Source: Pseudonocardia sp. C8
Lineage (GTDB): Bacteria > Actinomycetota > Actinomycetes > Mycobacteriales > Pseudonocardiaceae
Direction: 5' to 3'
DNA length: 64,000 nucleotides
Assembly: GCF_014267175.1 (NCBI RefSeq)
Contig: NZ_JACMTR010000002.1
Location: forward strand, 4,923,501 to 4,987,500
Shown: piece by piece, positions 49,556-57,073 of the stretch
How positions within the stretch are numbered: the stretch's first letter is position 1
How the letters are laid out: each line of letters opens with the position of its first letter
The notes under the pieces: model-generated
Told to the model about the DNA's origin: nothing
Seen by the model: only the letters and a program-made list of their open reading frames with translations
Database searches by the model: none
Translations under genes and position numbers: made by a program

Positions 49556-50137
49556 ATGAAAACCCGCTGTGAGCGCCCGTACCGAAGCATGATCGCCACC
49601 GCCGGAGCGGTGCGCCACCTGCCCGAGGACGCCACGGAATGGCATGTGCGCCGACTGGCGACCGACCTGGCCCACGCGGTGATCGACCTGGACGCGCGCA
49701 TGCGCGCCGGCCTGGTTGCTCCCCGCGCCTGGCAGGTGGCCGCGCCCGCGCCCGACGCGTACGAGGCGCACAACCCGCCCGGCGCCTGCGCCCCGGAGGG
49801 CAACCGCTCTGGGGACGGCGAAACCGAGGACCGCTCGAAGCCCGATGTTCCGGTCTTCTACTGCCTGCCCGCTGCGGATCTCGAAGAAGGGATGAGCACC
49901 GACGACGGGCAGGACATCGTCTCGGTCACCGTCTCGGACGATCGGGTCTTCGCTGACGTGTACACCCCTCGCTCCGATGATCCCGAGCAGGACGCCCACA
50001 ACCGCGACGAGACCGAATGCCGCATGTACCGGGCTGACGAACTCGTCGGCATGGCGACCTTCACCGACACCGCCATCGACGGTTCTGAAGCCGACAACGC
50101 CCAACCCCATCCTCACGCGGCTCCCCACACCGACTGA
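49556..50137 (+). CDS. Conserved unknown of element backbone
   Basis: 193 aa from ATG 49556, with GGGAGG 6-7 bases upstream. The N-terminal 80 residues are helical (MIATAGAVRHLPEDATEWHVRRLATDLAHAVIDLDARMRAGL), then a Pro/Ala linker, then a strand-rich part with VFYCLPAADLEEGMSTDDGQDIVSVTVSDDRVFADVYTPR, ending acidic. No family recognised. A candidate structured RNA occupies the 295-base interval upstream and may control it. The next gene follows after 65 bases. Confidence 0.6.
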   Translation: MKTRCERPYRSMIATAGAVRHLPEDATEWHVRRLATDLAHAVIDLDARMRAGLVAPRAWQVAAPAPDAYEAHNPPGACAPEGNRSGDGETEDRSKPDVPVFYCLPAADLEEGMSTDDGQDIVSVTVSDDRVFADVYTPRSDDPEQDAHNRDETECRMYRADELVGMATFTDTAIDGSEADNAQPHPHAAPHTD

Positions 50138-50202
50138 TCCCGGGGAGACCGCGACACCGACCACGACTACGCGCGCATGCACGCGCAGAAAGGCCGATAT
50201 CC

Positions 50203-50970
50203 ATGGACACCGACGCCACCCGCGCACACACCCTGTTCGCCCTCGGCCGCGGTGCACACGCCCAACCGCTCGGCGGGTTCAGCCGTTTCGTGGCCCCCGA
50301 CGACGTGGCGCGATTCCCCATCGGACGGCAACTGTTCGCCTCCACCGCACCGAACGAGGTTCGCGACCGCTTCGCACGGTTCGCGCTGGCCTGGGACGTG
50401 GCTGGATTCGACACGTTCGCCCGGACTTCCGGGAAAGCTGCCGTCCCCGAGGCCACCGTCCACCGCGCCGACTGGGTACCGCACGAAAGCCGCTGCGACA
50501 TCTACGCCTTCGACGATGCCCAGTGGTTCCATTGGATCGCCACGGACTACCCCCAGTGGCTCCGCCTGACCCTCGCTGACGACGGCACCGTGACCGAGCA
50601 GCCTGTCGCTCGCGTCTACGGCACCGACTATGCCCGTACTCAAGGGCTGGATCTGGCCCAGCTTGCGGCCTGGATCACGGGCGCGGCCACGACGCGGCTG
50701 GACCGCCCGGATGTGGCCTTCTCCGCCTGTGTCGACGCGGGCGTGGCGACCGGGGAGCCAGTCATCCATCTCGCAGTCCATCACGCACAGCCCGATGAAC
50801 TCGGCGTCATCTCGGCCGAGCTGGAGTCGATCGCGCAGTCCTGCAACTGGTCGAATCCCTGCAACCCGGAAGACTGGCGCTTCGACTGGTGTGCCCCCTG
50901 CGTCGACGTTGCCGACGGAATGCAAGCAGGCGACATGGCAATCGTATCCGACCAGCTGGACGACGAATGA
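50203..50970 (+). CDS. Conserved unknown of element backbone
   Basis: 255 aa starting MDTDATRAHTLFALGRGAHAQPLGGFSRF. It appears globular, with repeated aromatic-rich stretches (DDAQWFHWIATDYPQWLRLTLADDGT; NWSNPCNPEDWRFDWCAPCVDV) and several cysteines in the C-terminal quarter. No family is recognised. AAAGG lies about ten bases before the ATG. Composition and codon use are consistent with the surrounding conjugative-element backbone. An AT-richer gap of 147 bases, without a gene, follows. Confidence 0.6.
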   Translation: MDTDATRAHTLFALGRGAHAQPLGGFSRFVAPDDVARFPIGRQLFASTAPNEVRDRFARFALAWDVAGFDTFARTSGKAAVPEATVHRADWVPHESRCDIYAFDDAQWFHWIATDYPQWLRLTLADDGTVTEQPVARVYGTDYARTQGLDLAQLAAWITGAATTRLDRPDVAFSACVDAGVATGEPVIHLAVHHAQPDELGVISAELESIAQSCNWSNPCNPEDWRFDWCAPCVDVADGMQAGDMAIVSDQLDDE

Positions 50971-51117
50971 GGCAATTCCTCTAACGCAACAAGATTCACC
51001 GATTTCTCCATTTCCGAATTCTGATTTCTCCGCTCAGACGCATTCCTCGTCGGCCACACCTGTGCCCGATGCAGGAACGCTCCGGGCACGACCGCCGCAC
51101 ACCAGGAGGGCGGACAC

Positions 51118-52050
51118 GTGAGCCAATCCACCACGCAACGGCGCGCCCACCGCGACCCCGGTGAGCACGCCGTTGCCATCGCTGAAGCCGTCGACACGGC
51201 GTGGAACCAGTCCAACCACTCCGGCCGCCGCGACGTGGCCCTGTCGGTCGTGGCCGCGTTGTCCCTGATCAGTCAGCGCGACCCGCACGGTCCCGACCTC
51301 GCCGAGCAGCTGCGCGCGCAGACCGCCGAGGACTTCGCCGGCACACTGCGCGAGATCTACACCTCCGTGGTCAATTCCCGTCCCGACCTGACCCATCTCC
51401 TCTATCCGCTCATGCACTGGGTTTTCGATGAACCGCGCCCCGCGTTGCAGCGCGCCGCGAAGCACACCGCGGACGCTGCCCTGCACGCGGGACAGCTCGA
51501 ACTGACCGGCACCGACAACCGGTACGACACCGACCTGCTCGGGATCGTGCTCACCCTGCTCAAGTCCGACTCGGCCGGTAAAGCCAACGCCCAGATCTAC
51601 ACCCCCAGCGCACTCGCGGAAACGATGGGCGAGGTACTGATGGCTGAACTCAACACGCCTCGCGAGAATGAGTCCATTATGGACCCTGCCGTCGGGACCG
51701 GTGGGTTGTTCCGCGCCGCTGCCCAGGTCATGCGTGCAAAGGGACAGGACCCTTCGACGGTGAGCTGGTATGGCGCCGACATCGACGACCTGGCGATCGC
51801 CGCATGCGCGGTCAATAGCCTGCTGTGGCGACTTGGTCCGCACATGCTTCTGTGCGTAGCCGACACTCTCACTGAGGGCGATTGGGCGCGCCGCGCCGAA
51901 GCGCAGCGCACCGAGATCTTGCAGCTCACCGAGAAGATCCGCCGGGACAAGCTGATGATCAACGCCGTCCGTGCCGCCCAAAGGCTCACCGAGCTAGTCT
52001 TCGATGACGATGACCCCGACACCGATGACCGACCCGGTGATCAGGAGTAG
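51118..52050 (+). CDS. N6-methyltransferase-fold protein lacking the NPPY motif
   Basis: 310 aa. The region 140-230 resembles HsdM-type N-6 DNA methyltransferases: LGIVLTLLKSDSAGKANAQIYTPSALAETMGEVLMAEL (the Q-F/I-Y-T-P entry), SIMDPAVGTGGLFRAAAQVMRAKG (SAM motif I), WYGADIDDLAIAACAVNSLLWRLG (motif II and the N-x-L-L region). After that, where (N/D)PP(Y/F) should appear, the sequence reads LLCVADTLTEGDWARRAEA, with no such motif, and a short helical tail ends the protein. It may bind SAM or DNA without methylating it. GTG 51118. Start of a section with lower GC content downstream. Confidence 0.78.
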   Translation: MSQSTTQRRAHRDPGEHAVAIAEAVDTAWNQSNHSGRRDVALSVVAALSLISQRDPHGPDLAEQLRAQTAEDFAGTLREIYTSVVNSRPDLTHLLYPLMHWVFDEPRPALQRAAKHTADAALHAGQLELTGTDNRYDTDLLGIVLTLLKSDSAGKANAQIYTPSALAETMGEVLMAELNTPRENESIMDPAVGTGGLFRAAAQVMRAKGQDPSTVSWYGADIDDLAIAACAVNSLLWRLGPHMLLCVADTLTEGDWARRAEAQRTEILQLTEKIRRDKLMINAVRAAQRLTELVFDDDDPDTDDRPGDQE

Positions 52051-52160
52051 CCTCGGTGATGGCTCCGTGCTCCCGGTGACCCCCAGGCCGGTCGAGCCCG
52101 GAGCCACCACCGTTGCCGAAACCGACCTACCGGGGCGGCGCAGCATGGTAGATACGGCGC

Positions 52161-52823
52161 GTGTGGTTACCAGCTCAAGCCCAGACCGCCCTGATCAGCG
52201 CCGTGACGGCGGCGGTGATCACCATGCTTGTCGAATACCTGGCCAAACCGGGCCTCGAAGCACGCAAGGACCGGATACTCGAAGTACACCGAGCCCGCCG
52301 CGAAACCGCTACGCAGTTGCTCAACCTGATTGCTAGCCTGCATAACCTCTACGGGCTGACCAGAAGCAACCCGCTTGCATGGGCGATGGGGAAGTCAGCT
52401 CTCCAGGGCATGACAGACGCATGCGATCGATTGAGCGATGATCTACCGCGTTACGAATTCAGCCTCCCCAAACGCCAACGAGACGTGGTGGGAAGGGCGG
52501 TGAGGGCGATTGGCACGTACACCGTTCCTCTCCAGACCAACGTCCTGCTGTACGAGAAGACAGGAATCCTCGATCAGGAACGTGAACGAGGAGCAGAGGA
52601 GCTTCCGATGGGAAGCTTTATCGAGGGGCTGATACATAATGCGCTGCACGAAACCGCGCGTGCGTACACCGCTTTGATGCTTTCACGGCGACGCCCGCTG
52701 AAGTACTATTTCAAGCTTCGGCAGCTTGCCGACGGGGCACCACCTTTGCCGGACTCTGCGACTGACGACGAATCGGAGGCGAGTAAAACGGAGGAACAGG
52801 AAGGACCTTGCCCACTCGGCTAG
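52161..52823 (+). CDS. Unknown single-span membrane protein
   Basis: 220 aa from GTG 52161. One N-terminal hydrophobic segment, TALISAVTAAVITMLVEYLA (residues ~8-27), then a long helical cytoplasmic region (LEARKDRILEVHRARRETATQLLNLIASLHNLYGL; IEGLIHNALHETARAYTALMLSRRR). The C-terminus is acidic. It resembles the many unnamed one-TM proteins in bacterial accessory regions, some of them defence effectors, but has no specific motif. Codon use is less GC-rich than the backbone, suggesting recent acquisition together with the HNH genes. Confidence 0.6.
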   Translation: MWLPAQAQTALISAVTAAVITMLVEYLAKPGLEARKDRILEVHRARRETATQLLNLIASLHNLYGLTRSNPLAWAMGKSALQGMTDACDRLSDDLPRYEFSLPKRQRDVVGRAVRAIGTYTVPLQTNVLLYEKTGILDQERERGAEELPMGSFIEGLIHNALHETARAYTALMLSRRRPLKYYFKLRQLADGAPPLPDSATDDESEASKTEEQEGPCPLG

Positions 52824-52956
52824 TCCATCCGTAGCTAGATGTACTTTCGACTCGAACAGACTTGACCGCACGACCTTATGTTTCCGCGCGAATGATCGAT
52901 CGGGCAAGCGGCAGGTTGATCAGCGCTGGCTCAGAATGTCTCCAGAATACTCGATT

Positions 52957-54045
52957 CTAGCACCCCCTCGCTTCCGTCTCAGGAAAACGAAAGTCCCAAA
53001 TCTCTGGATCATTCTGCAGAATACGAAACCTGCCAAATTCAAGCTCGCGTCGCTCCAACATGTACGCAGTCAGCTTCGCCAAAGAAGAATTTTCCGAGTA
53101 TCTGGTTAGGCTCCCGATGTCTGCTGCCACCACTTGCCTGGCAAGTGCGCACGAGAACATCAGTGCCTCTGACGTTGTAGCGACCTTCTCGTCATATTCT
53201 TCGGGATCTATATCTAATGCCCTGTCCGCGTGGATCTGGATACGACGCAAGGACGGGTCATAGTTGACCAGGTGAGCGGTCGGATGCTTGTCGAACAAAG
53301 CATTCCCCTCCATACGCCAGTCCGCCGTCGACCGTTCAGCCTCCGTGATCTCACGAAGGAACTGATGTCGGGCAGCCTCGACATCCGAAGATCCCCGTCG
53401 GATGTCTATGATCCTCCTCAAACATGCCTCGTGCTCGTGGGCCGCCCGCGCGACAAATTCACGCTGATGACTCCAAACCACGTATACCGGAAGCACCGCG
53501 TCATTCGCATTATGGCCTTCCGCTGCCAGTACAAGGGCGAACCTCGCTGAACGATCTCCGAATGATTCGATCAACGAATCTCGTAACCGAGCAACGACGG
53601 ATACCCGGGCTGCCTCTCCGTCACCGACACAGGGAAAACGCCCGACTTCAAGAGGGTACCATTGCTCCCGATCTGTCTTGCTAAGTTTGGGATCGTCAAG
53701 CCCCTGCAACGACCGGTCGACCCACAGCTCGTGGTCGGACTTCATCTGACGAAGTACAGCCGAAGTATAGGATGCCGACTGGTCGTCAACCTTTTTGTGG
53801 TCAACCCGACAAAGAAGTATCAGATTATCGTAACTGTCCACCAAGTTGGCCGGGGATTCGCCATAACGCGGACCTCCCGGCGACCGAGCAGCAATATGAG
53901 CTTCATCGCCGACGACGGCCTCGGGATCGGTCGCCGTACGCTCAGCTACAAGCGGCTGCCGGCACAGCGCGCATCGATTGCCTGACCGCGCCCACAACAC
54001 CTTGCGGTCCTTATCGCTGATGGTCACAACGTCATGATGCCGCAT
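52957..54045 (-). CDS. HNH endonuclease-domain protein
   Basis: 362 aa. The N-terminal ~80 residues are an HNH domain: VLWARSGNRCALCRQPLV (first CxxC), EAHIAARSPGGPRYGE (the H with E/D beforehand), YDNLILLCRVDHKKVDDQ (the N, then C-x-x-x-H). The rest (100-362) is a mixed region, FALVLAAEGHNANDAVLPVYVVWSHQREFVARAAHEHEACLRRIID, of unknown role. ATG 54045 is preferred to the upstream ATG at 54069, with weak evidence. The gene is less GC-rich than its surroundings (many TAT, AAT and ATA codons), so probably acquired recently. It could be a defence nuclease; no partner is obvious. Confidence 0.78.
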   Translation of the reverse strand: MRHHDVVTISDKDRKVLWARSGNRCALCRQPLVAERTATDPEAVVGDEAHIAARSPGGPRYGESPANLVDSYDNLILLCRVDHKKVDDQSASYTSAVLRQMKSDHELWVDRSLQGLDDPKLSKTDREQWYPLEVGRFPCVGDGEAARVSVVARLRDSLIESFGDRSARFALVLAAEGHNANDAVLPVYVVWSHQREFVARAAHEHEACLRRIIDIRRGSSDVEAARHQFLREITEAERSTADWRMEGNALFDKHPTAHLVNYDPSLRRIQIHADRALDIDPEEYDEKVATTSEALMFSCALARQVVAADIGSLTRYSENSSLAKLTAYMLERRELEFGRFRILQNDPEIWDFRFPETEARGC

Positions 54046-54267
54046 GCCCATCTCAACCAACTGACCCACGAGCCGTCAGCGGGCGCACCCACCATCGATG
54101 TGAGAGGACGTCACCGGAAGGCTGTTGTCATCCCGAACTCAACGGCAGTCCGCAACATCTGATCATTCGATCATCACGGCCTTCCGAAGTACGGGAGCAG
54201 CCGAAGTCGAAGCGGTGTTGCTCAGCGGCATGAGCGACACGGTCACCTGCGGGTACAGGTGCGCAGA

Positions 54268-54819
54268 TCAGTCAAGGGGCTTGGCCCCAAACCAACGTCT
54301 AACGAGTTCGCGGCCCTTGTCTGTCAAGGACACGTACTTTGCGCGCCGCTCGGTGGCCTGCTGCTCGTGAAAGCTGATTGGACGCGGACCGTCGGGACGA
54401 CCGGACGGAAGCAGCCAGCCGTCTTCGCGCAGCTCGATCATGCCGTCAAACAGCAGATCCCCGACCGCCCAATACATGCCGTCTGGCAGCATCGGGCGAC
54501 CGCGTCCGGGCGCGTAGTCGACCAACCATCGCAGGAGTCGGAGTTCAAGGTCAGTGTAGCGGCTGGTTAGCACACCGAGATTGATCTTGTATTGCTTCAT
54601 CGATTTGGTGTCGATCTCACCGCGGGTCTTGCGGGCGTGGCAAGTCGGGCACAGGGCGATCAGGTTGTCAAACTCGTGCCGTCGCACTTTCGCCCAGTCG
54701 ATGATGTGATCAACATCAACGGGGTACTGCCGACAGGTGGGAATGGCGCACCGGTGCCCTGCTTCGACCAGCACAGCGCGGCGCAGCTCAGCGGGGATTG
54801 GCGGACGATCGCTTGACAC
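54268..54819 (-). CDS. HNH endonuclease with C-terminal winged-helix-like part
   Basis: 183 aa (GTG 54819). N-terminal HNH: ELRRAVLVEAGHRCAIPTCRQYPVDVDHIIDWAKVRRHEFDNLIALCPTCHARKTRG, with the C-x4-C, D-H-I, N and C-x-x-C-H elements complete. The C-terminal half, LELRLLRWLVDYAPGRG... DLLFDGMIELREDGWLL... YVSLTDKGRELVRRWF, reads like a winged helix (L-T-D/E-K-G-R-E-x-V). This combination suggests a sequence- or structure-recognising nuclease. It follows the first HNH gene in the same direction, 223 bases away. An intron-homing or defence role is possible; the context does not decide. Confidence 0.75.
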   Translation of the reverse strand: MSSDRPPIPAELRRAVLVEAGHRCAIPTCRQYPVDVDHIIDWAKVRRHEFDNLIALCPTCHARKTRGEIDTKSMKQYKINLGVLTSRYTDLELRLLRWLVDYAPGRGRPMLPDGMYWAVGDLLFDGMIELREDGWLLPSGRPDGPRPISFHEQQATERRAKYVSLTDKGRELVRRWFGAKPLD

Positions 54820-54957
54820 TACGCAAGGGTAGAACTCTGTCCCGACACCCAGACGACGACATAGCGGGTCGACGTACGGCACAGCGGTCCGGCTGACGCA
54901 CTCCACCGCAGCATTTAGACAAATGATCAGCGAGTGCTCAGCGCATCTACAGGCGCT

Positions 54958-55914
54958 TTATGGGCGGGGTCGACTGGCTCCCGCGTAGTCGTCTCCCTTC
55001 CACCGGTAGTCGTCCACTTTGACTGGCTGGCCGAAGTCCGGAGCATTGATCATCTTTCCGGCGCCGATGTAGATCCCCACGTGGTGGATGTTGCCGGGCG
55101 TGCCGTAGAAGACGAGGTCGCCGGGTGCCAATGGGGCGTCCTTCGAAACCTGTGGGCCAGCGTTGTACTGCTCTTGCGCGGTTCTCGGGAGGTTGATCCC
55201 AGCCGTTTGGTAGGCGGCCATGGTCAGTCCCGAGCAGTCGAAGCCTTCGTGACCATGATCGGGTCCGTTTCCTCCCCAGACGTAAGGCAATCCGAGTTGC
55301 CCTTGCGCGTAGTTCACGGCCTGCTGTGCTGGTGGGGTTGCCGGCGCGTCGCTTCCGGAGCTGGCTGCCGCCTGTTTGTATTGGGCTGCTTGGTTGAGGA
55401 CTTGACTGACGTACCAATCGGCATGGTTATAGGTGAGGATGGCACCGTAGATGTCGCGACCATCGCGGGCGCCCGACTCGCACAGGTAGCCGGCGGCGGC
55501 GTAGATGGCGTCGTGCGGGTTGTACCGCGAGGGCGGGTTGCCGCCTCCGGGCGGGATGGGATGGCGCGCTACCACAGAGTCGAATGTGGACTGTAGAAAC
55601 TGCATCGGCCCGCCGGCGCCTGCGTAGTTCGCTCCATTGTGGACACCTGGGAGATTTGAGCGCCCGTGGTTCGTCTCGATCTTGCCGACGCCGGCCAGGA
55701 TGCTCCAGTCCAGCCCGGGGCAGGTAGTGGCGGCCTGCCGGTAGAGGGCCAGGTAGTCGCCCGGGATGTCGGCCAGGGCGGCCTGGCTGGGTTGGCTCGC
55801 GGTCACGGAGCCGCCTCCACCGAAGATGGCGGAGGCAACTCCGGACACGGCGGCTGCGACCAGCACGATCAAGGCGACGGCGGCACCCAGGACCGTGGTG
55901 GCGAGCTTGAGCAT
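54958..55914 (-). CDS. Lytic transglycosylase-NlpC/P60 peptidoglycan hydrolase
   Basis: 318 aa. One N-terminal transmembrane segment (TVLGAAVALIVLVAAAVSGVA), then a lysozyme-like transglycosylase domain (DWSILAGVGKIETNHGRSN... GGPMQFLQSTFDSVV... YNPHDAIYAAAGYLCESG; catalytic Glu in KIETNH), then an NlpC/P60 peptidase with GGNGPDHGHEGFDCSGLTMAAY (nucleophile Cys) and NIHHVGIYIG (His). It opens the cell wall for the conjugation machine, the same role as VirB1-like proteins. It follows the Replic_Relax-like gene (8 bases) on the same strand. Confidence 0.9.
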   Translation of the reverse strand: MLKLATTVLGAAVALIVLVAAAVSGVASAIFGGGGSVTASQPSQAALADIPGDYLALYRQAATTCPGLDWSILAGVGKIETNHGRSNLPGVHNGANYAGAGGPMQFLQSTFDSVVARHPIPPGGGNPPSRYNPHDAIYAAAGYLCESGARDGRDIYGAILTYNHADWYVSQVLNQAAQYKQAAASSGSDAPATPPAQQAVNYAQGQLGLPYVWGGNGPDHGHEGFDCSGLTMAAYQTAGINLPRTAQEQYNAGPQVSKDAPLAPGDLVFYGTPGNIHHVGIYIGAGKMINAPDFGQPVKVDDYRWKGDDYAGASRPRP

Positions 55915-55921
55915 GCACGCA

Positions 55922-56959
55922 TCACCCCGTGGGTTTCCAGGTCAGGTCGTGGTGTGCGAAAGGCGGCATCGGAGCCGGCGGACTGAGCCGAGGCACTGGG
56001 CTGGTTTCGCGTGCGCTGGGGGTGGCCTGCGTGCTGCTGGTGGGCTCGCCCACGTGGGGCCAGGCGGCGTGCAGGTCGGCCAGCCGCCAGCGGCCTGCGT
56101 CGCGATGGGCCAGGGGCAGCCAGATGCTGGCTGAGGCAGTACCGGTGCGGTTGAGTTCCTCGGTTGTGGTGGTCGCGATCGGCACGTCCTGCGGGCGGGG
56201 TTGGCTGCGCAGGTGCTGGGTCAGCAGCCGGCGGGCGTGGGCTTCCCGGCCGGCAGTGGAGAACACCGCCAACAGCGGTGTGACGATTCGGCTGCTAGCG
56301 GCGAGTTCGAGGTAGTCGGGGACCTTGGCAACGAAGCGGCCCAGCGGGGCGCGGCCGGTGTCCCATTCGAGGAACCACTCGATCTCGCGGTCATCTTCGC
56401 GCCAGCGGCCGTAGCCGTCCGGCCGCACGATGTCGCCGAAGTGCCGAGCGCAGCGGGCTTCGGACCACCAGGCGGTGACCTCCCGGTCACCTTGGGCGAG
56501 CGCGTCGGCGATGAGTCCGGTGAACAGGCTGTTGAGCCCGTGCAGGTGCGCCAGACGCAGGCTGTAGGCGATCCCGATCGAACGCTCGGCGCGGAAGCCC
56601 AGCAAGCGGGGGTCGATCCCGTCTTCGTGCGCGAGCAGGTGCGCGCCGGTTGTGTCGAGCACGTAGAACATCGGGGACCGCCCCTTACCGACATAGGGCT
56701 GGAAGCGGTCCAGGACGCGCCACTGGTAGAGGCGCTGGAGCCGGTAGTTGGCCGCGCGTCGGGTGGGGAAGGCAACTTGGACGATCTGGGTGGAGGTCAG
56801 CGTGCGGTGCTCGGCGCACATGCGGGCGATCCACCGGTCGCGTTCGGTGAGGTGGGCGGCGACGGTGGCCTGGTGCTCGGTGGAGGCGGCCACACGGGAG
56901 CTGGCGCGGGCCGGAATCGGTGTGCGCAGGTCGCGTTGGGGCGTGCTGGGGTCGAGCAT
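55922..56959 (-). CDS. Replication-relaxation (Replic_Relax-like) protein
   Basis: 345 aa. RDRWIARMCAEHRTLTSTQIVQVAFPTRRAANYRLQRLYQWRVLDRF is a winged-helix segment of the Replic_Relax family (T-x-x-Q-I, R-A-x-x-R-L-x-x-L), and FYVLDTTGAHLLAHEDGIDP follows as in the family. The central region contains acidic strands (EIEWFLEWDTGRAPLGRFVAKVPDYLELAASS), a nuclease-like E-x-D/x-G-T arrangement. Family members are found in Gram-positive plasmids and ICEs, with proposed replication or relaxation roles. ATG 56959 has AGGAG 8 bases upstream. A strong terminator separates it from the coupling ATPase upstream. Confidence 0.85.
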   Translation of the reverse strand: MLDPSTPQRDLRTPIPARASSRVAASTEHQATVAAHLTERDRWIARMCAEHRTLTSTQIVQVAFPTRRAANYRLQRLYQWRVLDRFQPYVGKGRSPMFYVLDTTGAHLLAHEDGIDPRLLGFRAERSIGIAYSLRLAHLHGLNSLFTGLIADALAQGDREVTAWWSEARCARHFGDIVRPDGYGRWREDDREIEWFLEWDTGRAPLGRFVAKVPDYLELAASSRIVTPLLAVFSTAGREAHARRLLTQHLRSQPRPQDVPIATTTTEELNRTGTASASIWLPLAHRDAGRWRLADLHAAWPHVGEPTSSTQATPSARETSPVPRLSPPAPMPPFAHHDLTWKPTG

Positions 56960-57009
56960 CAATGTCTCCTTGCGGACAAACCGAATGGGCAGGACGGCAA
57001 AGCGCAGAG

Positions 57010-57056
57010 AAAGGGGCAGGCCACGCCCTGGTGGTTGGGTGTGGCCTGCCCCTTTT
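57010..57056. terminator. Bidirectional intrinsic terminator
   Basis: 15-bp perfect stem AAAGGGGCAGGCCAC with GTGGCCTGCCCCTTT around a 16-base loop, with a T-run on both strands. It sits between the coupling ATPase stop (57074) and the downstream Replic_Relax gene. The minus-strand transfer operon is therefore split into two transcription units here. Confidence 0.85.
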
Positions 57057-57073
57057 CCGCGAAGCGTTGAGCG

